From: Burkholderiales bacterium
GTDB lineage: Bacteria > Pseudomonadota > Gammaproteobacteria > Burkholderiales > Burkholderiaceae_F
Length of the DNA stretch: 39,805 nt
Direction: 5' to 3'
NCBI GenBank assembly: GCA_020355165.1
Contig: CP070661.1
Coordinates: 1,347,658-1,387,462, forward strand
Of the stretch, positions 15,320 through 24,572 are shown one piece after another. Positions within the stretch are counted from its first letter, which is position 1, and each line of letters starts with the position of its first letter. The notes below the pieces were generated by a model. That model searched no databases and had not been told where the DNA came from. It saw only the letters and a list, made by a program, of their open reading frames with translations. The translations under genes were made by a program, and so were the position numbers.

Positions 15320-15997
15320 TCATCGGGCGACGTTCCGCCGCTGCTCACCGGGCGGCAGGTCGGCGGCGCGACGCATTTCGTCGCTGGCGAACACCGGCGC
15401 GGCGCGCAGCCAGTCGGCAAGCATCGGTAGCGCCTCGAAGCCCCAGATCGCGCGCACGCCTTGCGCGGTGCGCGCCACCGCGGTGGGCACGCCGAAGACG
15501 CCGGCGGCGATCGCCGACTCGCCGTTTGCCCGCAGCGCGGCCTTGACCTCGGCCGCGTCGAGCGACGCCGGCGCGAGGCCGAGTTCGGCCAGCACGGCGG
15601 CGAAGGCGGGCTCGTCGGGCAGGCTGCCGTCGCGCCAGACGAAGTGGAACAGCCGTCCGATCACGTCACGCCCGCCGCCGGCGGCGATGGCGGCGCGCAG
15701 CAGCGGCAGCGGATTGAACGGGTGCCGGCGCGGCGCCCGCATCTCGATGCGGTGGCGGTCGGCCAGCCAGGCGCAGTGCTCGTAGGTGAAGCGGCGCTTC
15801 GGCGGTATCTCGGCAGGACCGGTGTGCCCCCAGTGGTTCAGCAAGCCGGCGAACAGCAGCGGCCGGTAGCGCAGCAGCGGCGCCGGCTCGATGCTGGCCA
15901 GCGCCTGCGGCAGCGACTCGAAGGCGAGGTAGGAGTACGGCGAGACGAAGTCGAAGTACCAGTCGATCTCGGCCGCCGGCAAGGCAGCTGCGCTCAT
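15320..15997 (-). CDS. DsbA-fold HCCA isomerase-like protein (kappa-GST family)
   Basis: The 225-residue product belongs to the thioredoxin-fold family of 2-hydroxychromene-2-carboxylate isomerase and kappa-class glutathione transferase. The glutathione site SPYSYLA lies at the first strand-helix turn ([14 protein letters not shown]), and GVFGVPTAV holds the cis-proline. No CxxC is present at the active site, so it is not a disulfide oxidoreductase. Start ATG at 15997 overlaps the DUF1289 stop (ATGA). A paralogue sits at 37661-38266. In this family the substrate is usually an aromatic ring-cleavage intermediate, but that is not shown here. Confidence 0.87.
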   Translation of the reverse strand: MSAAALPAAEIDWYFDFVSPYSYLAFESLPQALASIEPAPLLRYRPLLFAGLLNHWGHTGPAEIPPKRRFTYEHCAWLADRHRIEMRAPRRHPFNPLPLLRAAIAAGGGRDVIGRLFHFVWRDGSLPDEPAFAAVLAELGLAPASLDAAEVKAALRANGESAIAAGVFGVPTAVARTAQGVRAIWGFEALPMLADWLRAAPVFASDEMRRAADLPPGEQRRNVAR

Positions 15998-16203
15998 CGC
16001 CGGGCCGCCCGCCGCTGCTCGAGCTCCGACCACACGGCGAGCTTCTCGTCGTCGTCGAGCAGTCCCCAGTTGGCGATCTCGTCGATCGTCCGCCAGCAAC
16101 CCTCGCACCAGCCGGTCGCGGCGTCGATGCGGCAGACGGAAACGCAGGGCGAGGGCACGGCGGCGGTCGCTGCTGACGCGGACGGTCTGGACGGGCTGAA
16201 CAT
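15994..16203 (-). CDS. DUF1289 small cysteine protein
   Basis: This 69-residue protein has the DUF1289 core [20 protein letters not shown]. It contains four cysteines in the pattern CxxxC...CxxC, then [16 protein letters not shown]. It probably binds a metal ion (zinc or iron-sulfur) and is widespread in proteobacteria without known function. A basic, low-complexity stretch of about 18 residues precedes the core. It is coupled by ATGA to the HCCA isomerase-like gene and divergent from the hemerythrin gene. Confidence 0.85.
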   Translation of the reverse strand: MFSPSRPSASAATAAVPSPCVSVCRIDAATGWCEGCWRTIDEIANWGLLDDDEKLAVWSELEQRRAARR

Positions 16204-16284
16204 CGGCGGCGCGGATCAAAGGGCGAATTGTCGCACCGATGCCGCCTTACGAATTTCTTAGCAAGCCGTTAGCCAACATTTACG

Positions 16285-16303
16285 AGCGGCCGGTCAGGCC
16301 GCT
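16285..16303. other. Short hairpin in the DUF1289/hemerythrin divergent region
   Basis: AGCGGCC-GGTCA-GGCCGCT is a perfect 7-base stem with a 5-base loop, about 85 bases upstream of the hemerythrin ATG. The surrounding 185 bases are richer in A/T than the genes and should hold the divergent promoters. No -35/-10 pair stands out. Confidence 0.35.
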
Positions 16304-16388
16304 TCCTACGATGCCTGCCGTCGGGGGTGCCGCCGCCAGCGGCCAGACGGAAGTTCCGCAAGACCACCACCTGTTCTAGGAAACCAAG

Positions 16389-17069
16389 ATGACCGAGACA
16401 CGTATCGACCTGTATGCATCTATTCACAAGGCATTGCGCAGCTTCATGGCCGACACCCTCAGTGCCGTCGGCCGCATCGACGTCGACGATGCCGGCGAGC
16501 GCAGCGCCGTGCTGGCGCAGTTACGCTCGCTGCTGCAGCTGCTGGAACACCACGCCAGCATCGAGGACGAGTTCATCCACCCGGCGATGCAGGCGCGCCG
16601 TCCGGGCTCGGCCGACGGGGCCGCTGCCGAGCACCGGCGGCAGCCGGCGGCGCTCGACGAACTGCGCCGGCTGGCCGAAGGCGTCGAGCGCGCTGCCGGG
16701 CAGCGGGCCGCCGCAGCGCAGGCGCTGTACCGGCAGCTGTCGCTTCTCATCGCCGAGAACCTCGCACACATGCACGAGGAGGAGACCGTCAACAACGCCG
16801 TGCTCTGGGCCGAGTATGCCGACGACGAACTGGCGGCGATCCACGACCGCATCGTCGCCTCGATCGGCGAGCAGGAGATGGCGCAGGTGATCCGCTGGAT
16901 GGTGCCGAGCCTGACGCCGCACGAGCGGGCCGGCCTGTTCGGCACGCTGCAGGCGAAGGCGCCGGCGGAGGTCTTCCAGCGGCTGCTGGAGGCGGCGCGG
17001 CCGCATCTTGCGCCGCGCGACTGGAATCGGCTGAGCTTCGGCATCGCCGCGGCGCCGCTGGCCGCCTAG
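16389..17069 (+). CDS. Hemerythrin-domain protein
   Basis: The 226-residue product is a four-helix bundle that would bind a di-iron centre. Candidate ligands occur in the expected order: His13 (SIHKALR), His54/His55 with Glu59 and His64 (EHHASIEDEFIH), His82 (AEHRRQ), and His127/His129 followed by Glu130 (LAHMHEEE). Beyond about residue 150 a second helical section carries no obvious ligands (WMVPSLTPHERAGLF). It is cytosolic with no signal peptide. Hemerythrins of this HHE kind bind O2 or NO, or handle iron under stress. It stands 12 bases before a secreted cytochrome c gene. Confidence 0.9.
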   Translation: MTETRIDLYASIHKALRSFMADTLSAVGRIDVDDAGERSAVLAQLRSLLQLLEHHASIEDEFIHPAMQARRPGSADGAAAEHRRQPAALDELRRLAEGVERAAGQRAAAAQALYRQLSLLIAENLAHMHEEETVNNAVLWAEYADDELAAIHDRIVASIGEQEMAQVIRWMVPSLTPHERAGLFGTLQAKAPAEVFQRLLEAARPHLAPRDWNRLSFGIAAAPLAA

Positions 17070-17081
17070 AAGGAGAACGCC

Positions 17082-17582
17082 ATGAACAGAACAGCATCCG
17101 CGATGATCGGCGCCGCGCTTGCCGCGCTGGCCATCACCGGCGCTGCCGCGGCCGACTCCGCCCGGCGCGGCAGCGCGCAGCACGATGCGATCGAGCGGGG
17201 CCGCTACCTGGTGAAGATCGCCGGCTGCAACGACTGCCACACGGCCGGTTATGCGCACAGCGGCGGCGACGTTCCGGAGGCGCAATGGCTGACCGGCGAT
17301 GCGCTCGGCTGGAGCGGCCCGTGGGGCACGACCTACGCGGCCAATCTCCGGCTGGTGGTCGCCGGCATCTCCGAGGACGAGTGGGTCCGGCGCGCCCGCG
17401 CGGCGCAGTACCGGCCGCCGATGCCGTGGTTCAACCTGCGCGACATGAGCGAGGCCGACCTGCGAGCTGCCTATCGCTTCATCCGCCACCTTGGCCCCGC
17501 CGGCAGCCCGGCGCCGGCGTACGTCGCGCCGGGCAGCAGGCCGAGCGGGCCGGTGGTGACCTTCCCGGCGCCGCCGCACTGA
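17082..17582 (+). CDS. Secreted monohaem cytochrome c
   Basis: The 166-residue product has a signal peptide (residues 1-24, cut near GAAAA-DS) and one haem site CNDCH (Cys49, Cys52, His53). The probable sixth ligand is Met114 in RPPMPWFNLRD, and SEADLRAAYRFIRHL is the usual C-terminal helix of class I cytochromes c. The extra loop between haem site and Met (EAQWLTGDALGWSGPWGTTY) resembles the cytochrome subunits that accompany dehydrogenases. AAGGAG precedes the ATG. Periplasmic electron transfer is expected. It is in one unit with hemerythrin and convergent with the GAF protein gene, with 8 bases between the stops. Confidence 0.9.
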   Translation: MNRTASAMIGAALAALAITGAAAADSARRGSAQHDAIERGRYLVKIAGCNDCHTAGYAHSGGDVPEAQWLTGDALGWSGPWGTTYAANLRLVVAGISEDEWVRRARAAQYRPPMPWFNLRDMSEADLRAAYRFIRHLGPAGSPAPAYVAPGSRPSGPVVTFPAPPH

Positions 17583-17590
17583 GGGCGGCG

Positions 17591-18949
17591 TCAGGCCGAC
17601 GCGGCCTGCTCGAGATGAAGCGGCGCGTCGGCCTCGAAGCGGAAGCGGCCGCGTCCGGTCTTGACGATGCGCAGTGACGGCGAGCGCTCCTGCAGCCGCC
17701 GCGCCAGCAGGATCAGCCGCGCCTCGAGGTTGTCGCTGATGTCGGGCAGGTGCAACGATGGGTCGAGCCGCAGCTCGCGGTTGGTGAACTCGGTGCGGCG
17801 GCCGGCGCTGAACTCCCGCGCCAGCTTCCACAGGATCGCGCCGGCGACGCCCTTGATCAGGTACTCGTCGTCGACGAAAACGCTGTCGTTGACCGCGTAG
17901 TGGCGCAGCCGCACCGGCGCACCGCCGGGCGCGGTGCCGGGCGGCGCCGGCTCGGCGTCGGCCGCGTCGTGCGATTCCGCGGCGAGCCGCAGCAGCGCGA
18001 TCGTCGCGCCGAGCTGCGCGGCCAGCGCCACCAGCAGATCCTCGTGCTCGTAAGAGAAACGCCTGTCTTCGGCACTCTCGCCGTACAGCACGCCGACCAC
18101 CTGGTCGGTGACGACGATCGGCACCGCGAGCTGGCTGCGCGGCGCCGGCAGGCCTGGCAGCGGGATCTCGCTCTCCAGCTGCTCGGCCAGCCCGGAGGCA
18201 CGGATCTCCTCGCGGATGGCGCGGCCGTAGGCGTACTCGGCGGTGAAGTGCGAGATGCGGATCGGCGTGCGGTTTGCCGCCGCCACGCCGATCACGCCGT
18301 TGCCCAGCGGGATCTCGGAGCCCAGCCCGGAGGCTTCGTAGCCGCGGCTGGCGACCATAAACAGCCGCGCCGGCCGCTGCCGTCCGGGGTCGAGCAGCAG
18401 CAGCATCGAGTGCCTGATGCCGAGCTCGCTGTCCAGCGCCGCCAGCGTGTCGTCGAGCAGCGCGGCGAGGTCGCTGTGCGCGGCGATGCGGGCGGCCAGG
18501 GGCCGCAGCAGGGCGAGCGGGCTGGCCGCAGGCTCGGGCGGCGGCACAACCGGTCCCGGAACTGGCTCGATGGCGAGCAGGCGATAGACATCGGCACCGC
18601 GCAGGCGGAACACGCCGGCCATGCCGGTGTGCGAGGCGATGCCGGCCAGCCGCGCCCGCATCGACTCGAACAGCGGCCCGGATTCCTCGGTGCGCAGGTA
18701 GCGCAGCTGCAGCCGCCAGCGGCGGCCCGAGCCCGGGTCGACCACCAGCGCCGTCGCGTACGGATGCTCGAGCACGTTCTCGCGCGTCTTGTTGAAGAAC
18801 TGGAAGCTCAGTGCGACGTGCTCGGCGTCGACGTAGTGCACCTGCGACACGTAGGTCACGTTCGGCGTGCCGTCGAGGCTGCAGCTGGCCAGCAGCGAGG
18901 GGATCTCGCCCTCGAAGCAGGCGCGCAGGGCGGAAAGCGGCGGGTTCAT
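17591..18949 (-). CDS. Three-domain protein: split-barrel, GAF and possible winged helix
   Basis: The 452-residue product has three recognisable parts. Residues about 10-130 form a pyridoxamine-phosphate-oxidase-like split barrel (LLASCSLDGTPNVTYVSQVHYVD, then FFNKTRENVLEHPYATALVV), which binds FMN or a related cofactor in this family. Residues about 155-325 form a GAF domain (LGIRHSMLLLLDP, IPLGNGVIGVAA and AVPIVVTDQVVGVLYGES). Residues about 346-440 have a helical then strand pattern (FTNRELRLDPSLHLP, ARLILLARRLQER, IVKTGRGRFRFE) that looks like a winged helix. It may be a sensor whose output is DNA binding, but this is inferred. The start overlaps the stop of the upstream small split-barrel gene (ATGA). 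Confidence 0.85.
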   Translation of the reverse strand: MNPPLSALRACFEGEIPSLLASCSLDGTPNVTYVSQVHYVDAEHVALSFQFFNKTRENVLEHPYATALVVDPGSGRRWRLQLRYLRTEESGPLFESMRARLAGIASHTGMAGVFRLRGADVYRLLAIEPVPGPVVPPPEPAASPLALLRPLAARIAAHSDLAALLDDTLAALDSELGIRHSMLLLLDPGRQRPARLFMVASRGYEASGLGSEIPLGNGVIGVAAANRTPIRISHFTAEYAYGRAIREEIRASGLAEQLESEIPLPGLPAPRSQLAVPIVVTDQVVGVLYGESAEDRRFSYEHEDLLVALAAQLGATIALLRLAAESHDAADAEPAPPGTAPGGAPVRLRHYAVNDSVFVDDEYLIKGVAGAILWKLAREFSAGRRTEFTNRELRLDPSLHLPDISDNLEARLILLARRLQERSPSLRIVKTGRGRFRFEADAPLHLEQAASA

Positions 18950-19446
18950 CCGGCGATCCGCTCGCCGGCGCGCGGGCCGGGCGTCTGCGCGAAGACCGCC
19001 GTCGGCGCGAAGCGCACCGCCAGCAGCGCGCCGGCCTCATAGCTGAACAGCACGCGCAGCGCCGCCTCCGAGTAGCCGAGCGGCGCCAGGTGCTCGACGA
19101 TCGCGTCGACGTGCATCCGCGCCCGCACGCGCTGCGTCGGCGTCGCCGTGGCGGTCGTCGCCTGCGCTCCCTTGACCTGCACGGTGCGGTGCGTGGCCGG
19201 CAGCGAGAACACCGCCGCCACCGGGCTGCCGGCGGCGATGTCGGCGACGATCCGCGCCGACTGCTCGCCGTCGATCAGCACCGTGAGCCAGCGGCGGTCG
19301 GCGCTCACCATGCAGCCGAGCGCCTTGCCGACGGTGGGCAGCAGTTGTGCGTCGCGGGTGGCGATCGCCATCGAGGTGACGCCGGCGACGAACTCGGCCG
19401 TCGCCTCGTCCAGCTGCACGCCGGCGGCGCCGGGATGGCTGGTCAT
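18946..19446 (-). CDS. Small pyridoxamine-phosphate-oxidase-like (split-barrel) protein
   Basis: This 166-residue flavin-binding split barrel is recognised from FVAGVTSMAIATRDAQ at the first strand, CMVSADRRWLTVLID and SPVAAVFSLPATHRTVQVKG. No signal peptide. The start at 19446 is the first ATG in the frame after a poorly coding stretch, without a strong ribosome site. It is coupled by ATGA to the larger split-barrel/GAF protein, so the two may act together, for example with the small protein as a heterodimer partner or redox input. Confidence 0.8.
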   Translation of the reverse strand: MTSHPGAAGVQLDEATAEFVAGVTSMAIATRDAQLLPTVGKALGCMVSADRRWLTVLIDGEQSARIVADIAAGSPVAAVFSLPATHRTVQVKGAQATTATATPTQRVRARMHVDAIVEHLAPLGYSEAALRVLFSYEAGALLAVRFAPTAVFAQTPGPRAGERIAG

Positions 19447-19722
19447 CGCCTGTTCATCCGTGCCGCGCGGCAGCGTGCGCCGGTGCGACCACGTCGAGCG
19501 CCGCCGCAACGACGTCGCGGCCAGAGGCCGAGCTGCTGTACGCCCCATCGCTGCCGCGCGGAAACACGATGCCGGGGTCGGCGTCGCAAGGGCTCATCGG
19601 TTCGGTGCCTCGCGGCTTCGTTCGTGCATCGGCGGCGGATGGACCGCGGGACGGCGGCCGGTAGAGGCGCGAATCTACGCGCGTTCGCGCCGTTCGACGA
19701 CACCGCTAAGCTGCGGTCTGCC
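19447..19722. other. Divergent gap, 276 bases, no gene seen
   Basis: This is the region between the divergent split-barrel and EamA genes. Open frames cross it on both strands but none has a start, a ribosome site or recognisable protein content. It should carry the two promoters; no clear -35/-10 pair is visible in this GC-rich sequence. Confidence 0.4.
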
Positions 19723-20613
19723 ATGACCTCGACCCGGCTGCCGCTCGACGCGCGTGCCTACGCCACGCTGCTGGTGTGCACGATGCTCTGGGGCCTGCAG
19801 CAGGTGGCGATCAAGCTCGCCCTGCCGGCGGTCTCGCCGCTGACGCAGGCCGGCATCCGCTCGACGCTGGCCGTGGTGCTGCTGCTCGGCTGGGCCCGGT
19901 GGCGCGATATCCGCCTGCTCGACCGCGACGGCACGCTGGCTGCCGGCATCGCCGCCGGCGCGCTGTTCGCCGGCGAGTTCTGCTTCATCTACAGCGGCCT
20001 GGCGCACACCTCCGCCTCGCGCATGGTGGTGTTCGTCTACCTGGCGCCGGTGCTCACCGCGCTCGGCCTGGCGCTGTTCGTGCCAGGCGAGCGGCTGACC
20101 GCGCTGCAGTGGGCCGGCGTGCTGCTCGCCTTCGGCGGGCTGGTGACGGCGTTCGCCGACGGTCTCGCCGCGCCGGACCGCAGCACGCTGCTTGGCGACA
20201 CGTTCGGCGTCGTCGCCGCCGCCCTGTGGGCGGCGACCACCGTGCTGATCCGCGGCTCGTCGCTGGCGCGCGCGTCGGCGGAGAAGACGCTGCTGTACCA
20301 GCTGGCCGTCTCGGCGCTGGCGCTGCCGGTGGTGGCGTGGGCGGTCGGCGAGCCCGGCGTCGTGCGCCTCGACGCGCTGGCGCTCGGCAGCCTGCTGTTC
20401 CAGGGCGTGGTGGTCGCCTTCGCCAGCTACCTGGCCTGGTTCTGGCTGCTCACGCGTTACTACGCCGGGCGACTGGCGGTGTTCTCGTTCCTCGCGCCGC
20501 TGTTCGGCGTCGTCTTCGGCGTGGTGCTGCTCGGCGAGCGGCTCAGTCCGACCTTCGCCGTCGCCGCGCTGATGGTCGGCGCCGGCATCGGACTGGTCAA
20601 CTTCCGCCGCTGA
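19723..20613 (+). CDS. EamA/DMT-family exporter
   Basis: The 296-residue product has ten predicted membrane helices in two EamA repeats (helices beginning near YATLLVCTMLWGLQQVAIK and GDTFGVVAAALWAATTVL). Typical features are the SASRMVVFVYLAPVLTALG helix 4 and the C-terminal FSFLAPLFGVVFGVVLLGE helix 9. Members export amino acids or other small metabolites. The frame is open far upstream, but the ATG at 19723 begins the first helix. No strong ribosome site is present. Confidence 0.9.
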   Translation: MTSTRLPLDARAYATLLVCTMLWGLQQVAIKLALPAVSPLTQAGIRSTLAVVLLLGWARWRDIRLLDRDGTLAAGIAAGALFAGEFCFIYSGLAHTSASRMVVFVYLAPVLTALGLALFVPGERLTALQWAGVLLAFGGLVTAFADGLAAPDRSTLLGDTFGVVAAALWAATTVLIRGSSLARASAEKTLLYQLAVSALALPVVAWAVGEPGVVRLDALALGSLLFQGVVVAFASYLAWFWLLTRYYAGRLAVFSFLAPLFGVVFGVVLLGERLSPTFAVAALMVGAGIGLVNFRR

Positions 20614-20655
20614 CGACGGCGAACCGAACGCCCGGCTTGACGGTCAGAGCCTTCG

Positions 20656-21588
20656 ATGAAACGACGGACGCTGCTCAAAGGGCTGCCGGCGCTGGCCGGC
20701 GCATCGGTGCTGCCGGCGAGGGCGCAGCCGGCGCTGCTGCGCCGGACGATCCCGGCAAGCGGCGAACAGATCAACGCGGTCGGCCTCGGCACCTGGCTCA
20801 CCTTCGACGTCGGCGACGAGGTGGTGCAGCGCACGCGCCGGCTGCAGGTGCTGCAGGCGTTCTTCGCCGGCGGCGGCGGCATGATCGATTCGTCGCCGAT
20901 GTACGGCCGCGCCGAGCGGTTGCTGGGCGAACTGCTGCCGCAGGTCGAGCACGCCGGCAGGCTGTTCGCGGCGACCAAGGTGTGGACGGCGTTCGGCCGC
21001 GTCGGACCGACGCAGATGAGCGAGTCGCTGCGCCTGTGGGGTGTCGGCCGGGACGGCCGCGTCGGCGGCGCCGAGCCGCGCCGCTTCGACCTGATGCAGG
21101 TGCACAACCTGCTCAGCTGGCCCGAGCACCTCAGGACGCTGCGTGCGTGGAAGGAGCAGGGCCGGTTCCGCTACATCGGCGTGACCACCTCGCACGGCAA
21201 CAAGCACGACGAGATGGAACGGGTGCTGAGGAGCGAGCCGCTCGACTTCATGCAGATCACGCTGAACCTGGCCGACCGCTCGGCGCTGCCGCTGATCGAG
21301 CTGGCGGCCGCACGCGGGGTGGCGGTGATCGTCAACCGGCCGTTCGACGGCGGGCTGCTGTTCAACCGGGCCGGCCAGCGGCCGCTGCCGGCGGTGGCGC
21401 GCGAGCTGGGCTGCATCAGCTGGGCACAGCTGTTCCTGAAGTGGATCCTCGCCCATCCGGCGGTCACCTGCGCCATCCCCGCCACGACCAACCCGGGGCA
21501 CGCGGCGGAGAACATGGGCGCGCTGCGCGGGCCCATCGCCGATCCCGCGCAGCGACGCCGCATCGCCGCCGCCTTCGACGAACTCTGA
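20656..21588 (+). CDS. Exported aldo/keto reductase (probable Tat substrate)
   Basis: The 310-residue product has a signal peptide with twin arginines (MKRRTLLKGLPALAGASVLP, likely cut after ARA at about residue 23). The aldo/keto reductase barrel follows with its tetrad: Asp78 and Tyr83 in MIDSSPMYGRA, Lys108 in AATKVWTAFGR and His150 in LMQVHNL. Position NNLxxW/ISWAQLFLKWIL lies in the C-terminal part. The RRTLLK motif fits Tat export, which moves folded proteins with bound cofactor. Substrate unknown; the family reduces aldehydes and ketones. Confidence 0.88.
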   Translation: MKRRTLLKGLPALAGASVLPARAQPALLRRTIPASGEQINAVGLGTWLTFDVGDEVVQRTRRLQVLQAFFAGGGGMIDSSPMYGRAERLLGELLPQVEHAGRLFAATKVWTAFGRVGPTQMSESLRLWGVGRDGRVGGAEPRRFDLMQVHNLLSWPEHLRTLRAWKEQGRFRYIGVTTSHGNKHDEMERVLRSEPLDFMQITLNLADRSALPLIELAAARGVAVIVNRPFDGGLLFNRAGQRPLPAVARELGCISWAQLFLKWILAHPAVTCAIPATTNPGHAAENMGALRGPIADPAQRRRIAAAFDEL

Positions 21589-21676
21589 ACCCGGCGGCGC
21601 GGCTCGCCGCCGGCCGACGTGGCCGGCCGCGGCATCGGTTAGGCTTGCTTCCGGCCGCCGCGACGATGCTCCGCCG

Positions 21677-22220
21677 ATGAGACACCTGCCGAACGCCATC
21701 ACGGTGCTGCGCGCCTCGCTGGTTCCGCTGCTGGCGTGGCTGCTGCTCGAGCGCGATTACGACAGCGCGCTCGCGTTGTTCATCGCGCTCGGCCTGAGCG
21801 ATCTGGCCGACGGCGTCATCGCCCGCCGCTTCAACCTGCGCACCCGCTTCGGCGCCGTCGCCGACCCGCTGGCCGACAAGCTGGCGATGCTCACCGCCGT
21901 GCTGCTGCTGGCGCAGCACGGCTGGCTGCCGTGGTGGTTCGCGCTTCTGGTGATCGGCCGCGACGTGCTGATCGTCGGCGGCGCGCTCGCCTATCACCTG
22001 GTGATCGGGCACGTCGACATGGCGCCGACCTGGCTGTCGAAGGCCAACACCGCCTTCGAATTCGGCTTCGTCGCCTGCCTGCTCGCGCTGGGCGCCGGCT
22101 ACTTCGACGACGGCACCTGGTTCGACGTCTTCCTGTGGCTGACCTCGCTTACCGTGATCGGCTCCGGCACACAGTACGTCTATGTCTGGGGTCGCAAGGC
22201 GATGCGCGCGCGCGGCACCG

Positions 22221-22234
<14 letters not shown>
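21677..22234 (+). CDS. CDP-alcohol phosphatidyltransferase
   Basis: The 185-residue integral membrane enzyme has the complete CDP-alcohol signature D-x2-DG-x2-AR-x8-G-x3-D-x3-D: Asp42, Asp45-Gly46, Ala49-Arg50, Gly59, Asp63 and Asp67 (in [20 protein letters not shown] and following). It would transfer a phosphatidyl group from a CDP-linked lipid to an alcohol in phospholipid synthesis, like PgsA or cardiolipin synthase of the Cls type. The acceptor alcohol is not shown by sequence. Its last 14 bases overlap the convergent aldolase gene. Confidence 0.9.
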
Positions 22235-23273
<1,039 letters not shown>

Positions 23274-23443
23274 CGGTGCAATCCTCCGCAGCGGGCAATC
23301 CGGACACGCGCTCGCCTGGCGGGCTTGCGGCCGCAGGCGGGCGTGCCGACGTGAACGAACATTAGAACGCGGCGCCGGCGCGATCTTTGCAGCCGATCAA
23401 GCGCACGGCAGATGCGGCAGACCGGGCGCCGCCGGGCGCCGGT

Positions 23444-24541
23444 CTAGGCGCGATGCCAGACGCCGGTTTCGCGCAGCGCCGACTGGTCCTGCCGGCGGAT
23501 CACGTGGGTCGTGACCTGCTTGACGGCACGCGCGTCGAACAGCGGTTCGACCGGCGCCTGCAGGTCGAAGGAAGCAATGAAGCGCCGGAACACGATCGTC
23601 GCCACCGGGATGCCCAGCCGGTGCAGGGCACCGGTGCCGCCCATGAAACGGCCGGCGAGTTCGATCGGCACGTACTCGCCGCCGGCGTTGCGTCGCGCCT
23701 GCAGGTTGAACAGGCCCCGCCAGCCGTCGCGCCAGGCGGCCTGCGCGTAGTCCAGCGCCAGTCGCTCGAGCGCCGGCTCCTGCAGCAGCACGGTGTCCAG
23801 CGCCGCCCCGCGAACGTGGCGCGACCACCAGGCGGCGACGAAGCGGCAGCCTTGGTCGTCGAGCAGGCACAGCGCCAGCGGGCTGCCCGGCTGGATCGGC
23901 GCGAACCACAGGGGCATGCCGCCGGCCAGGTCCTTCGGCGTCAGCATCGGCGACGGGTCGATCGGCTCCTGCACGATCGTGTCGCCCACCGCGAGCGCGG
24001 CCTCGACGTGCGCCTCGGTCAGCAGCATCCGCACGCCGTTCGAGCCGAAGCCTTCGCGCGGCTTCGCCACCAGCGGCAAGCCGACCTCGTCGCGCAGGCG
24101 CGCCACGCCCGCGGCGTCGATGGCGCTGCGCGCGAACGGCAGGCCGTTGTCGGTCGCCCAGCGGTAGCTCGACCACTTGTCGCGGATCACCTCGGCCATA
24201 CGCACGCTGCCCACCATCGCCGGCGCGTCCGCCCGGCCTTGCGCCCAGTGGGCGAGTGCCACCACGTCGTCGTCGCGCAGCGGCACGACCAGGTCCGGCG
24301 CGTGCCGGCGAACGAGCTGGTCGAGCAGGCCGAGCAGCGCCTGCCGCTGCCGTGCCGGTGGCGACAGGTAGCACACGTCCATGCGGAAGTTGTTGACCGC
24401 GCCGGCCTCGGAGTTCATGCCGATCAGCTCGAACCGCTCGCGCCCGATCGCCTCGATGCACTCGAGCAGCGCCGTGCCGACCAGGCTGCCGACGCTCATC
24501 AGCAGCAGGCGGAAGCGGCGCGGGGCGGCAGAGCCTTGCAT
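23444..24541 (-). CDS. ATP-grasp enzyme of unknown substrate (CarB-like)
   Basis: The 365-residue product has an N-terminal nucleotide-like fold (LLLMSVGSLVGTALLECIE). A central ATP-grasp domain follows with DKWSSY (121-126), the P-loop-like LVAKPREGFGSNGV (157-170) and an acidic metal-binding strand later (GEYVPIELAGRFMGGTG). It resembles CarB-type proteins that ligate small acids or amines using ATP. The ATG at 24541 follows the stop of the Bug gene by 31 bases. A longer open frame overlaps that gene and was not used. It is last in the leucine cluster; substrate and product are unknown. Confidence 0.85.
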   Translation of the reverse strand: MQGSAAPRRFRLLLMSVGSLVGTALLECIEAIGRERFELIGMNSEAGAVNNFRMDVCYLSPPARQRQALLGLLDQLVRRHAPDLVVPLRDDDVVALAHWAQGRADAPAMVGSVRMAEVIRDKWSSYRWATDNGLPFARSAIDAAGVARLRDEVGLPLVAKPREGFGSNGVRMLLTEAHVEAALAVGDTIVQEPIDPSPMLTPKDLAGGMPLWFAPIQPGSPLALCLLDDQGCRFVAAWWSRHVRGAALDTVLLQEPALERLALDYAQAAWRDGWRGLFNLQARRNAGGEYVPIELAGRFMGGTGALHRLGIPVATIVFRRFIASFDLQAPVEPLFDARAVKQVTTHVIRRQDQSALRETGVWHRA

Positions 24542-24572
24542 GGCGATCGGCCAGGTCGAGGGATGGCGGTCC

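Noticed and set aside
19443..19724. A 93-codon minus-strand frame across the split-barrel/EamA gap
   Set aside because: No ribosome site, no recognisable sequence and Arg-rich shadow-like composition.
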